This document shows, piece by piece, positions 16,474 to 25,234 of a stretch of DNA of 64,000 nucleotides (its first letter is position 1; every line of letters begins with the position of its first letter). The notes under the pieces were generated by a model, which was not told the origin of the DNA, did not search any database, and saw only the letters and a program-made list of their open reading frames with translations. A program made the position numbers and the translations under genes. The stretch comes from Bin107 sp965221655 (lineage in GTDB: Bacteria > UBA8248): positions 434,001 to 498,000 of the forward strand of contig OZ244906.1 of assembly GCA_965221655.1 (NCBI GenBank). The letters are read 5' to 3'.

Positions 16474-17316
16474 ATGCGAACGATAGACGCAGGGGAGGTG
16501 ACGGCCAGGATTCGCGAGATGGCCATAGAGTCGAACTACCACGTCGACCCCGCCTATGTGCACAAGGTCGGGGAGGCCATGTCGCGCGAAACCTCGCCCC
16601 TGGGTCTCATGGTGCTCGACCAGATTACCCAAAACGCGGCCCTGGCTTCCGCCGAGCGCGTTCCCTATTGCCAGGACACGGGCGTTTCCATCGTCTTCGT
16701 CGAGATGGGCCAGGAGGTGCGCGTGGAGGGCGGGCTGCTGGAGGACGCCATCAACGAGGGGATTCGCCAGGGCTACCGCGACGGTTATCTGCGCGGCTCG
16801 GTGGTGAACGACCCGCTCCGGCGTGTGAACACCGGGGACAACACGCCCGCCGTCATCCACTACCGCGTCGTGGCGGGGGATCGACTCAAGCTGTGTTTCG
16901 CCGCGAAGGGAACGGGTGCCGAGAACATGAGCATGGCGCGTATGCTCAAGCCCTCCGACGGGCGCGAGGGCGTCATTCGCACCATCGTCGAGCACGTCTT
17001 CGCATCGGGGGGAAATGCGTGTCCCCCCATACTGCTGGGCATAGGTCTGGGGGGCTCGATTGAAAAGGCGGCCTTACAGGCGAAATGGGCGCTGTTCCGC
17101 GCGTTGGGCGCGCCCCATCCCGATCCGCTCTTGGCAGAGCTTGAGCGCGACGTCCTGGAGGCGGTGAACCGCACCGGCGTCGGACCCATGGGCATGGGCG
17201 GGGACACCACCTGCATCGCCGTCCACGTCGAAACTTATGCCTGCCACATCGGGGCGCTGCCGATTTGCGTGAACGTGGAGTGCCACGCGCATCGCCACGC
17301 CGAGGCGGTGCTCTAG
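16474..17316 (+). CDS. fumA: Fumarate hydratase class I, alpha subunit
   Basis: Iron-sulfur fumarase converting fumarate to malate, here as the two-subunit form. The 280-residue alpha subunit corresponds to the N-terminal domain of E. coli FumA/TtdA. Cysteines likely to hold the 4Fe-4S cluster are in PYCQDTGVS (about 67), GGNACPPILLG (about 186) and the C-terminal ICVNVECHAHR region. The beta subunit follows one base after the stop. L-tartrate dehydratase is a close relative, but the TCA neighbours favour fumarase. The symbol is used in the family sense; the two-subunit enzyme has no universal name. Confidence 0.9.
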   Translation: MRTIDAGEVTARIREMAIESNYHVDPAYVHKVGEAMSRETSPLGLMVLDQITQNAALASAERVPYCQDTGVSIVFVEMGQEVRVEGGLLEDAINEGIRQGYRDGYLRGSVVNDPLRRVNTGDNTPAVIHYRVVAGDRLKLCFAAKGTGAENMSMARMLKPSDGREGVIRTIVEHVFASGGNACPPILLGIGLGGSIEKAALQAKWALFRALGAPHPDPLLAELERDVLEAVNRTGVGPMGMGGDTTCIAVHVETYACHIGALPICVNVECHAHRHAEAVL

Positions 17317-17317
17317 A

Positions 17318-17863
17318 GTGCGGGCCGTCGACCTGCCGCTCGACGCCGGGGCCGTGGCGTCGCTCTCGATGGGCGAGGCGTGCGAACTCAGCGGCGTTGT
17401 GTACACGGCGCGCGACGCGGCTCACAAGCGGATGATCGAGGCGGCGGCGCGCGGAGAAGCCCTGCCCATCGACGTGGCGGGCCAGGTGCTCTACTACGTG
17501 GGGCCAACGCCTCCCAAGCCCGGCGCCGTCATAGGCTCGGCGGGACCCACCACGAGCGGGCGCATGGACGCCTATACGCCCCGGATGCTGGAGCTCGGCC
17601 TCACGGGCATGATAGGCAAGGGCGGCAGAAGCCCCGCGGTGGTGGAGGCCATCGCGCGCCACCGCGCCGTCTATTTCGCCGCCATCGGCGGAACGGCGGC
17701 CCTGCTCGCCAAACGCATCAAGGAGGTTGAACTGATCGCCTATGAGGATTTGGGCACCGAGGCGATTCGCAAGTTGGTCGTCGAAAAATTTCCGGTGGTG
17801 GTCGCCGTGGACAGCCGGGGGCGCGACATCTTCGCGGAGGGTTTCAAGGAATTTGCGAGGTGA
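17318..17863 (+). CDS. fumB: Fumarate hydratase class I, beta subunit
   Basis: 181-residue beta subunit equal to the C-terminal domain of class I fumarases (TtdB-like). Visible are LSGVVYTARDAAHKRM (about 24), GPTPPKPGAVIGSAGPTTSG (about 60) and GMIGKGGRSP (about 95). GTG at 17318 begins one base after the alpha subunit's TAG stop, which implies coupled translation. Needed together with the alpha subunit for activity. The spacer of 87 bases to sucC holds a possible promoter. Confidence 0.9.
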   Translation: MRAVDLPLDAGAVASLSMGEACELSGVVYTARDAAHKRMIEAAARGEALPIDVAGQVLYYVGPTPPKPGAVIGSAGPTTSGRMDAYTPRMLELGLTGMIGKGGRSPAVVEAIARHRAVYFAAIGGTAALLAKRIKEVELIAYEDLGTEAIRKLVVEKFPVVVAVDSRGRDIFAEGFKEFAR

Positions 17864-17890
17864 AGTCGCTTTTGGGCCGCCGCGGCGTTT

Positions 17891-17920
17891 TTTTCATACG
17901 CAATACGTGATTTCGATAAT
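17891..17920 (+). promoter_or_regulatory. Possible promoter for sucCD
   Basis: TTTTCA at 17891-17896 and GATAAT at 17915-17920 with an 18-bp spacer. It would give sucC expression independent of the upstream TCA genes. Confidence 0.35.
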
Positions 17921-17950
17921 GCGTTTTCGCAGCGAACCCGGAGGAGTTGG

Positions 17951-19111
17951 ATGAACATCCACGAATACCAGGGCAAGGAGCTTTTGGCGAAATACGGTGT
18001 GAGCGTCCCGAAGGGCGGCGTGGCCGAGACCGCGGAAGAAGCCGGGCGCATTGCCGCCGATTTGGGCGGCAGGGTGGTCGTCAAGGCACAGATTCACGCG
18101 GGCGGTCGCGGCAAGGGCGGCGGCGTCAAACTGGCGAGCACGCCTGCGGAGGCCAAGGAGGCCGCCGCGCAGATTATCGGCATGACGCTGGTCACCCACC
18201 AGACGGGGCCGGAAGGCCGCCTGGTCAAGAAGGTGTGGGTGGAGGAGGCGAGTGACATCGAGCGCGAGCTCTACCTGGGCATCGTGTTGGATCGCGCCTC
18301 GGGCCGCCCCACCATCATGGCCAGCACCGAGGGGGGCATGGACATCGAGGAGGTGGCGGCCAAAACGCCCGAAAAGTTGCTGAAAGTGCCCGTTGACCCT
18401 GCGCTTTCGGTCTGGCCCTCGCTCGCGCGCCGCGTCGCCTACGGGCTGGACCTGCCCGCCGAGCTCGTGCGCGAGGGTGTGCAGTTCGTCACGAACCTCT
18501 ACCGGTTCTACGACGAGATGGACGCCTCCCTCGTCGAGATCAACCCTCTCGTGCAGACGAAGGATGGGCGCATTCTCGCACTCGACGCGAAGGTGAACTT
18601 CGACGACAACGCGCTCTATCGCCACCCCGAGGTGGCCGCCATGCGCGATGAGGACGAGGAGGACCCCCTCGAGGTCGAGGCGTCGAAGCACAACCTCAAC
18701 TACATCAAGCTCGACGGCTCGGTCGCCTGCATGGTGAACGGGGCGGGCCTCGCCATGGCGACGATGGACATCATCAAGCTCGCCGGTGCGGCGCCCGCCA
18801 ACTTTCTCGACGTAGGCGGGGGCGCGAGCCAGGAGATGGTGGAGAACGCCTTCCGCGTCCTCATGGACGACCCCGACGTGCAGGCCGTATTCATCAACAT
18901 CTTCGGCGGCATCCTCCGGTGCGACGTTCTGGCCGAGGGCGTCGTGCAGGCGGTGAAGACGGTGAACGTCGACGTGCCCATCATCATCCGCATGGAGGGC
19001 ACCAACGTCGAGAAGGGCCGCGAGATACTTGAATCCTCGGGTCTGGACTTCACAGTGGGCAATGGCATGGCCGACGCTGCCGAGAAGGTGGTGTCGGCAC
19101 TCAAGCGCTAG
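17951..19111 (+). CDS. sucC: Succinyl-CoA synthetase beta subunit
   Basis: ATP-grasp subunit of the enzyme that makes ATP or GTP from succinyl-CoA; 386 residues. It begins MNIHEYQGKELLAKYGV and has VVKAQIHAGGRGKGGGVK (about 42). VEINPLV is near 196, NGAGLAMATMD near 262 and FLDVGGGA near 282. RBS GGAGGAG sits just before ATG 17951. sucD follows 11 bases after the stop, the usual pair. Nucleotide preference is not assigned. Confidence 0.97.
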   Translation: MNIHEYQGKELLAKYGVSVPKGGVAETAEEAGRIAADLGGRVVVKAQIHAGGRGKGGGVKLASTPAEAKEAAAQIIGMTLVTHQTGPEGRLVKKVWVEEASDIERELYLGIVLDRASGRPTIMASTEGGMDIEEVAAKTPEKLLKVPVDPALSVWPSLARRVAYGLDLPAELVREGVQFVTNLYRFYDEMDASLVEINPLVQTKDGRILALDAKVNFDDNALYRHPEVAAMRDEDEEDPLEVEASKHNLNYIKLDGSVACMVNGAGLAMATMDIIKLAGAAPANFLDVGGGASQEMVENAFRVLMDDPDVQAVFINIFGGILRCDVLAEGVVQAVKTVNVDVPIIIRMEGTNVEKGREILESSGLDFTVGNGMADAAEKVVSALKR

Positions 19112-19122
19112 GGGGAGTGGTT

Positions 19123-20019
19123 TTGAGCATTCTGATCGACGCGACGACGCGCGTCCTCGTGCAGGGCATCACCGGGCGCGAGGGCGGCTTTCACGCCGCG
19201 CAGTGTCAAAAGTACAGCCGCGAGTTCGCGGGCGGCGGCGGTGCGGTGGTGGCCGGGGTGACGCCCGGCAAGGGCGGGCAGCAGGCCGAGGGCGTGCCCG
19301 TCTTCAACGAGGTGGCCGAGGCGGTGCGCGAGACGGGTGCGAACGCCTCCCTCATCTTCGTGCCGCCTCCCTTCGCGGCGGACGCCATCGTGGAGTCCGT
19401 GGACGCGGGCCTTCCCCTCGTGGTGTGCATCACCGAGGGCATTCCGGTGCGCGACATGGTCTACGTGAAGCGCCACATGGAGGGGAGCGGCGCCGTCCTC
19501 ATCGGCCCGAACTGCCCCGGGGTCATCACGCCCGGGGGTTGTAAGATGGGCATCATGCCCGGCCACATCCACAGGGAGGGCACCGTCGGCGTCATCTCGA
19601 AGAGCGGCACGCTCACCTACGAGGTCGTCGCCCAGCTCACCGAACAGGGCTTGGGCCAGACCACCTGCGTGGGCATCGGCGGCGACCCGGTCATCGGCAC
19701 GATGTACATAGACCTCCTGCGTCGCTTCGAGGCCGACCCCGCGACCGAGGCCATCGTCATGATCGGCGAAATCGGCGGCACCGCCGAGCAGGACGCGGCG
19801 CGCTGGGCACGGGAGAACGTCACCAAGCCGATGGTGGGCTTCATCGCGGGCCAGACCGCTCCGCCGGGGCGGCGCATGGGCCACGCAGGCGCGATCATCT
19901 CAGGGGGAGAGGGCACCGCCGCCGAGAAGATGCGCATCATGGCCGAATGCGGCATTCACGTAACCGAGAGCCCGGCCGAGATGGGCCTGACCATGGCCAG
20001 AGCACTGGGCCGGGCGTAG
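19123..20019 (+). CDS. sucD: Succinyl-CoA synthetase alpha subunit
   Basis: 298 residues starting MSILIDATTRVLVQGITG, the exact family-type N-terminus, from TTG 19123. RBS GGGGGAG (19111-19117) is 5 bases upstream, and the in-frame GTG at 19117 overlaps that site, so TTG is the likely start. The subunit carries the CoA-binding Rossmann domain and the histidine phosphorylated during catalysis, in RRMGHAGAIISGG (about 244). It works as a complex with SucC. ndk follows after 27 bases. Confidence 0.96.
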   Translation: MSILIDATTRVLVQGITGREGGFHAAQCQKYSREFAGGGGAVVAGVTPGKGGQQAEGVPVFNEVAEAVRETGANASLIFVPPPFAADAIVESVDAGLPLVVCITEGIPVRDMVYVKRHMEGSGAVLIGPNCPGVITPGGCKMGIMPGHIHREGTVGVISKSGTLTYEVVAQLTEQGLGQTTCVGIGGDPVIGTMYIDLLRRFEADPATEAIVMIGEIGGTAEQDAARWARENVTKPMVGFIAGQTAPPGRRMGHAGAIISGGEGTAAEKMRIMAECGIHVTESPAEMGLTMARALGRA

Positions 20020-20046
20020 CGTCATACGAGGAAAGGAAAACGACAC

Positions 20047-20469
20047 ATGGAACGCACGTTCGCCATGATCAAGCCCGACGCCACCGCGCGCGGCCTTGCC
20101 GGCAAGATTCTCTCGCGCATCGAGGAGGAGGGTTTCTCCGTCGTGGGCATGCGGCTCGTCCACATGTCGAAGGCCCAGGCCGAGGGCTTCTACGCGGTAC
20201 ACAGGGAGCGCCCCTTCTTTGGGGATCTGACGACGTTCATGTCCTCGGGCCGCACGGTGGTGCTGGCCCTGGAGCGCGAGAACGCCATCAAGCACTGGCG
20301 CGACGTGATGGGGGCGACGAACCCCGCCGAGGCCGCCGCGGGGACGATTCGCGCGGAACTCGGCGAGAGCATCGAGCGCAACTCCACGCACGGCTCCGAC
20401 GCACCCGACACCGCCGCTTTCGAACTCGGCTACTGGTTCCCGGGGGTGGAACTGCCGCAGGGCTCGTGA
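20047..20469 (+). CDS. ndk: Nucleoside diphosphate kinase
   Basis: Transfers gamma-phosphate between nucleoside triphosphates and diphosphates; 140 residues, standard size. N-terminus MERTFAMIKPDATARGLAG and the active-site histidine in NSTHGSDAP (about 117) are intact. RBS AAGGAAA is upstream. Its place after sucCD is common in bacteria and fits conversion of the nucleotide made by succinyl-CoA synthetase. Confidence 0.97.
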   Translation: MERTFAMIKPDATARGLAGKILSRIEEEGFSVVGMRLVHMSKAQAEGFYAVHRERPFFGDLTTFMSSGRTVVLALERENAIKHWRDVMGATNPAEAAAGTIRAELGESIERNSTHGSDAPDTAAFELGYWFPGVELPQGS

Positions 20470-20506
20470 AAATTCGTTCGTCCGCACTATCGGGAGAGGT
20501 TCGAAA

Positions 20507-21280
20507 ATGCGTCTGAAGGACAAAGTCGCCATCGTAACCGGCGCGGGGCAGGGAATCGGCAAGACGATTGCGCTGACGTTCGCGCGCGAGGGGGCGAAGG
20601 TCGTGCTCGCCGCGCGCACCAAATCAAATCTTGAAGAAGTCGCCGCACAGATGCCCGGGGGCGCATCCCTCGTCGTGCCCACCGACCTCACGGACGAGGC
20701 CGCCATAGCAAGCCTCGTGGAGAAGACGCGCGCCGCTTTCGGCGCCATCGACGTTTTGGTGAACAACTCCGGCATCGCGGGACCCACCAAGGCGTGCGAG
20801 GACGTAACCCGCGCGGAGTGGGAGGAGTGCTTCGACGTGAACGTGACGGGCACCTTCCTGATGACGAAGCACGTCATTCCCGCGATGAAGGAACAGCGCA
20901 GCGGACGCATCATCATCATCAGTTCGATGAGCGGCAAGCGTCCCCTGCCGAACCGCACGCCCTACACGGCCTCGAAGATGGCCGTCATCGGCCTCACGCG
21001 CACCCTCGCGTTCGAGCTCGGTGAATACGGCATTACGGTGAACGCCGTTTGCCCCGGTGCCACCTCCGGCCCGCGGATCGACAGCGTCATCGAGAACATG
21101 GCGCAGAGCTTCGGCACCACGTTCGAGGAGGCGAAGAGCACCTTCACGGCGCCCGCCGCCCTCAAGACGCTCGTCGACGCGGAGGACCACGCCGCGCTAT
21201 GCGTGTTCCTCGCCTCGGAGGATGCCGCGCACATGACCGCCCAGGACATCAACGTGACGGGCGGGCTCATCTGGTACTAG
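20507..21280 (+). CDS. SDR-family oxidoreductase (FabG-like)
   Basis: Short-chain dehydrogenase of 257 residues. Cofactor motif TGAGQGIGKTIAL is at about 11-23, NNSGIAG at about 86, catalytic serine in IISSMSGK (about 142) and YTASK (about 155). ARTKS after the second strand suggests NADP, an inference. The C-terminus DINVTGGLIWY is typical of FabG-like SDRs. The substrate is unknown; there are no acp or fab genes nearby, so a role in fatty acid synthesis is not supported. RBS GGGAGAGG before ATG 20507. It lies between ndk and uvrA. Confidence 0.88.
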   Translation: MRLKDKVAIVTGAGQGIGKTIALTFAREGAKVVLAARTKSNLEEVAAQMPGGASLVVPTDLTDEAAIASLVEKTRAAFGAIDVLVNNSGIAGPTKACEDVTRAEWEECFDVNVTGTFLMTKHVIPAMKEQRSGRIIIISSMSGKRPLPNRTPYTASKMAVIGLTRTLAFELGEYGITVNAVCPGATSGPRIDSVIENMAQSFGTTFEEAKSTFTAPAALKTLVDAEDHAALCVFLASEDAAHMTAQDINVTGGLIWY

Positions 21281-21311
21281 GCCTGCGGGCTGCCTCGCGC
21301 CGGGAGGGTGC

Positions 21312-24167
21312 ATGGCGTCTCTCAACGGAAGCATGCGGCGCGAGAGGAAAATCCGCATCCGGGGTGCGCGCGAGCACAACCTCAAAAACCTGAGCCTCGA
21401 CGTGCCGCGCGATAAGGTCATCGTCGTGACCGGCCTGAGCGGTTCGGGCAAGAGCTCTCTCGCCTTCGACACCCTCTACGGAGAGGGACAGCGCAGGTAC
21501 ATCGAATCGCTTTCCGCCTACGCCCGCCAGTTCATCGATCAAATCGGAAAGCCCGACGTCGATTCCATCGAGGGACTCTCGCCCACCATCGCCATCGAGC
21601 AAAAGACGGTGAGCAAGAACCCGCGCTCGACCGTCGGCACCGTAACCGAAATCTACGACCACTTGCGGCTTCTGTTCGCCCGCCTCGGCCTGCCCCACTG
21701 CCCCGAGTGCGGGCAGTCGATGAACGTCCTCAACGTCGAGCAGATGGTAAGCCGGGCGATGGGCCTGGGCGCGGGCAAGCGGCTCGACGTTCTGGCCCCC
21801 ATCGTGCGGGGCCGCAAGGGCATATACCGCAGGCAGTTTGAGGATCTCGAACGCAAGGGATACCTCAAGGTGCGGGTGGACGGGCGGTTTTTCGACCTCG
21901 GCGCAGAGATAGCCCTGAACCGCAACATGACGCACAACATCGAGGTGGTGGTCGATCACGTCGTCCTGCGCCGGGGGGTGGAAAAGCGCCTCGGCGAGTC
22001 TATCGAGACGGCCCTGGGCCTTGCGAAGGGGCTGGTCGTCTTCCTCGACGAAGAGGGCACCGAATATCTCTTCAGCGAGGAGTGCACCTGTGCGGCGTGC
22101 GGGGTGAACATACCCGAAATGGCCCCGCGCATGTTTTCCTTCAACAGCCCCTATGGAGCGTGCCCGGAATGCGGCGGCCTGGGGGTGGTGCACCGCATGG
22201 ACGAGGCGAAAATCGTTCCCGACCCCTCTCTCTCGCTGAACGAGGGGGCCATCGCCCCGCTCGCGGGGAGCAAGAGCTTTCTGGCCTCCGCCCTGCGCGC
22301 GGTTATCGAGGCCGAAAGCGTTCCGGTGGACAAACCTTTTGCAAAACTCTCCAAACGGCACAGGAACGTCCTGCTCTACGGGAGCAGGAACGCGAAGGTC
22401 AAAGTTCGCCACAAGACGGGAAGGCGCACGCTCAGGCGCGAGCGTGTTTTTCCGGGCGTGGTGCCCGCCCTCGCCGCGCAGCTGGAGAAAACGCGGAGCG
22501 AGGGAAGGCGCGCCGATTTGGAAAAATACATGAGCGTCATGCCGTGCGAGGACTGCCGTGGCGGGCGCCTGCGGCCCGAGAGCCTCGCCGTAACCTACGG
22601 CGACAGGAACGTCGCGGAACTCACCGCCATGAGCATCAAGGACGTGCGCGCCTTTTTCGAGGAGCAGAAAAGCCTGGCGGACGAGAGCGACCTGGTGTCC
22701 GAGCGCATTTTACGCGAGATCGTCGAACGCCTCGATTTTCTGGAGAAGGTAGGGCTCGGCTACCTCACGCTGGACAGACCCTCGGGCACGCTCGCGGGCG
22801 GAGAGGGGCAGCGCATCAGGCTCGCGAGCCAGATCGGCGCGGGCCTGGTGGGGGTGCTCTACGTGCTGGACGAGCCGAGCATCGGCCTCCACCAGCGCGA
22901 CAATCGCCGCCTGCTCGACACCCTGTGCCGTCTGCGCGACATGGGCAACACGATCATCGTTGTCGAACACGACAGGGAGACTATCGAGTCGGCGGACTAC
23001 GTGGTGGACTTAGGACCCGGGGCGGGCGAGCACGGGGGATACCTCGTAGCCTGCGGGGAGCCCGGGGAGATTCGCGCGAACCCCGCTTCACTCACCGGGC
23101 GGTATCTCGCCGGCGAGGTCGACATCCCGCGCCCCGAGAGGCGACGCCCCGCGGGGGAGGAGTGCATTCTCGTCCGGGGAGCCCGACAGCATAATCTCAA
23201 GAACGTGGACGTGCGCTTTCCCCTCGGCCTGCTGATATGCGTAACCGGCGTGAGCGGCAGCGGCAAGAGCACCCTGGTGGACGAAATTCTCTATCGCGCT
23301 CTCTCGCGGAACATTTATGGCTCGCTCGCCACGCCCGGTGCGCACGACGCCATCGAGGGCATGGAACTCCTCGACAAGGTCATCGCTATCGATCAGTCCC
23401 CCATCGGGCGGACGCCGAGGAGCAACCCGGCCACCTACAGCGGCGTGTTCTCTCCCATCCGCAGCCTCTTCTCCCAGGTGCCGGAGTCGAGGAAGCGCGG
23501 CTACCTCCCCGGACGCTTCAGCTTCAACGTCAAAGGGGGGCGCTGCGAGGCCTGCCAGGGGGACGGCTTCATTCGGCTGGAGATGCATTTTTTGCCCGAT
23601 CTGTTCGTGCGCTGCTCAGAGTGCGGAGGCAGCCGCTTCAACCGCGACACGCTCGACGTTCGCTACAAGGGGCGCAACGTCTCCGAGGTGCTCGACATGA
23701 CGGTGGACGATGCCCTGGTCTTTTTCGAGAACATCAACGCGGTGCGCTGGAAGATGAAAACGCTCCAGGACGTAGGGCTGGGCTACCTGCGCCTCGGCCA
23801 GCCCGCCACGACGCTGAGCGGAGGCGAAGCCCAGCGCATCAAGCTCGCCCGGGAACTGGCCAAGAGGGCCACGGGCCGAACATTCTACATTCTCGACGAG
23901 CCGACTACGGGGCTCCACTTCGCCGACATCGAGAAACTGTTGGGCGTGCTGCACCGCCTGGTGGATCAGGGCAACACCGTCGTCGTCATCGAGCACAATC
24001 TCGACGTCATCAAATCCGCCGACCACATCATCGACCTGGGTCCGGAAGGCGGAGAGCAGGGCGGATACCTGCTTGCGGAAGGCCCTCCCGAGCGCGTCGC
24101 TGAAATAGACGCTTCCGCCACGGGCGTTTCCCTGCGCGAGGCGCTTTCGACGACGGCGCTCGTCTAG
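21312..24167 (+). CDS. uvrA: UvrABC excision nuclease subunit A
   Basis: Damage-recognition ATPase of nucleotide excision repair, 951 residues, normal length. First P-loop TGLSGSGKSSLAFDTLYGEG is near residue 37 and second VSGSGKSTLVDEIL near 648. The first zinc site is CPECG near 131 with CTCAACG and CPECGGLG around 255-285; the second is CEACQGDGFIRL with CSECGGSRF near 740. Signature motifs are TLAGGEGQRIRLASQIG and TLSGGEAQRIKLA. RBS GGGAGG before ATG 21312. truA begins 11 bases downstream. uvrB and uvrC are not in the window. Confidence 0.98.
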   Translation: MASLNGSMRRERKIRIRGAREHNLKNLSLDVPRDKVIVVTGLSGSGKSSLAFDTLYGEGQRRYIESLSAYARQFIDQIGKPDVDSIEGLSPTIAIEQKTVSKNPRSTVGTVTEIYDHLRLLFARLGLPHCPECGQSMNVLNVEQMVSRAMGLGAGKRLDVLAPIVRGRKGIYRRQFEDLERKGYLKVRVDGRFFDLGAEIALNRNMTHNIEVVVDHVVLRRGVEKRLGESIETALGLAKGLVVFLDEEGTEYLFSEECTCAACGVNIPEMAPRMFSFNSPYGACPECGGLGVVHRMDEAKIVPDPSLSLNEGAIAPLAGSKSFLASALRAVIEAESVPVDKPFAKLSKRHRNVLLYGSRNAKVKVRHKTGRRTLRRERVFPGVVPALAAQLEKTRSEGRRADLEKYMSVMPCEDCRGGRLRPESLAVTYGDRNVAELTAMSIKDVRAFFEEQKSLADESDLVSERILREIVERLDFLEKVGLGYLTLDRPSGTLAGGEGQRIRLASQIGAGLVGVLYVLDEPSIGLHQRDNRRLLDTLCRLRDMGNTIIVVEHDRETIESADYVVDLGPGAGEHGGYLVACGEPGEIRANPASLTGRYLAGEVDIPRPERRRPAGEECILVRGARQHNLKNVDVRFPLGLLICVTGVSGSGKSTLVDEILYRALSRNIYGSLATPGAHDAIEGMELLDKVIAIDQSPIGRTPRSNPATYSGVFSPIRSLFSQVPESRKRGYLPGRFSFNVKGGRCEACQGDGFIRLEMHFLPDLFVRCSECGGSRFNRDTLDVRYKGRNVSEVLDMTVDDALVFFENINAVRWKMKTLQDVGLGYLRLGQPATTLSGGEAQRIKLARELAKRATGRTFYILDEPTTGLHFADIEKLLGVLHRLVDQGNTVVVIEHNLDVIKSADHIIDLGPEGGEQGGYLLAEGPPERVAEIDASATGVSLREALSTTALV

Positions 24168-24178
24168 CCCTCCTCGTC

Positions 24179-24979
24179 ATGCGCGACGCAAGCGCCCGCT
24201 GCCTCGTCCTCTGGATAGAGTACGAGGGAACCCACTTTCATGGCTGGCAGGTACAGCCCGGCAAGCGAACCGTGCAGGGTGAAGTGGAGGGCGCGCTTTC
24301 CAGAATGTGCGGGGAGGCCATACGCATCCTTGCCTCGGGCCGCACCGACGCGGGCGTCCATGCCTGGGGGCAGGTTGCGCATTTCTATACCCATTCGCGC
24401 ATCGAACCCTATAAGGTGCGTATCGGCCTGAACACCTTGACGGCCCGCGACGTCTCCGTCTTCGATTGCCGCGAGGCGCGGGGTGGTTTTCACGCCCAGT
24501 TCGACGCGGTGCGCAAAACCTATCGCTACCGCATCCTGAACCGCCGCTCGCCGAGTGCGATTCGCCATTTCCACACCTGGCACGTCAGAAGGCCCCTCGA
24601 CCTGGGAGCCATGCGCGAAGCGGCGCGGATGCTGGAGGGCGAGCACGATTTCGCAAGCTTTTGCCGGGAGCGGGGAAGGCCTGAGGATACAGTGCGCCGC
24701 CTCGAGAGCTTGCGCGTAACGCGCGTCGATGACGAGGTGATTCTCGAGGCGACGGCAAACGGATTCTTGCGCCACATGGTGCGCACCCTGGCGGGCGTTC
24801 TGGTGGAAGTGGGCCGGGGGGAGCGGACGGCGGATTCGGTGCGCGGGATCCTCGCGGGCAGGCGCAGGGCGTTGGCGGGCGTAACCGCTCCGCCGCAGGG
24901 TCTGGTGCTGGTGCGCGTGGAATACGGCGAGAAGTTGCCGCCCGAAGCGGCTCCGGGACCCGAGGAGGCGCAGGCTTGA
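24179..24979 (+). CDS. truA: tRNA pseudouridine synthase A
   Basis: Converts U38-40 in tRNA anticodon stems to pseudouridine; 266 residues. The catalytic aspartate is in SGRTDAGVHAWGQ (about 57), with EYEGTHFHGWQ near the N-terminus and FLRHMVRTLAGVLVEVGRG near 197. The gene is 11 bases after uvrA. Its TGA stop (24977-24979) lies inside the -35 hexamer of the trp promoter, so the boundary between the two transcription units is very tight. Confidence 0.95.
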   Translation: MRDASARCLVLWIEYEGTHFHGWQVQPGKRTVQGEVEGALSRMCGEAIRILASGRTDAGVHAWGQVAHFYTHSRIEPYKVRIGLNTLTARDVSVFDCREARGGFHAQFDAVRKTYRYRILNRRSPSAIRHFHTWHVRRPLDLGAMREAARMLEGEHDFASFCRERGRPEDTVRRLESLRVTRVDDEVILEATANGFLRHMVRTLAGVLVEVGRGERTADSVRGILAGRRRALAGVTAPPQGLVLVRVEYGEKLPPEAAPGPEEAQA

Positions 24980-25005
24980 CCACGCGGGAGAAAATTGGGT
25001 ATCTT
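24976..25005 (+). promoter_or_regulatory. trp operon promoter
   Basis: TTGACC at 24976-24981, 18-bp spacer, TATCTT at 25000-25005. The predicted start near 25012 is about 33 bases ahead of the leader peptide ATG. The -35 element overlaps the truA stop codon. Confidence 0.55.
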
Positions 25006-25044
25006 GCCGGACAACGGCACATCGAACACGCGGGGTAAAGGTAA

Positions 25045-25116
25045 ATGAGCGCGTCCGAAAAATTCCGGGAGGTTTGGCCCTGGCGGTTTTCCGCCGAATA
25101 CGGAGGTGCGCCATAG
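25045..25116 (+). CDS. trpL: trp operon leader peptide
   Basis: A 23-codon ORF starting MSASEKFREV and ending at TAG 25114-25116. Trp codons are at 25075-25077 and 25081-25083, separated by one proline codon (W-P-W). Two close Trp codons in a 23-codon peptide, directly ahead of an attenuator and trpE, are what is expected of a leader peptide whose translation senses charged tRNA-Trp. The RBS is AAAGG at 25038-25041, rather close to the ATG. The gene is too short for routine calling. Confidence 0.8.
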   Translation: MSASEKFREVWPWRFSAEYGGAP

Positions 25117-25187
25117 GGTCGATTGCCGCAGTCGGGTGAAGCAAGTCCACGAGCCATGGCGACCAACCCGGTCCCGTGGCTTTTTTT
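25076..25187 (+). promoter_or_regulatory. Trp attenuator (transcription terminator/antiterminator)
   Basis: Terminator 3:4: AGCCATGG (25152-25159) pairs with CCGTGGCT (25174-25181), extended by GACC (25161-25164) with GGTC (25170-25173), loop AACCC, then T7 at 25181-25187. Antiterminator 2:3: CGCCAT (25109-25114) pairs with ATGGCG (25156-25161). Region 1:2: GGCCCTGGCG (25076-25085, holding the Trp codons) pairs with 25109-25120 with a two-base bulge. These mutually exclusive hairpins follow the classic scheme: stalling at Trp codons frees region 2 to block the terminator. Confidence 0.8.
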
Positions 25188-25234
25188 GTTGCGCAGCGTG
25201 GGAGGCGTCGTCGCAAGACGGCGTTCGATGAGAG

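Noticed and set aside
17863..17894. Terminator after fumarase beta subunit (CGCCGCGGCG followed by T7)
   Set aside because: The palindrome leaves no adequate loop and only a weak three-base stem is possible, so termination is doubtful.
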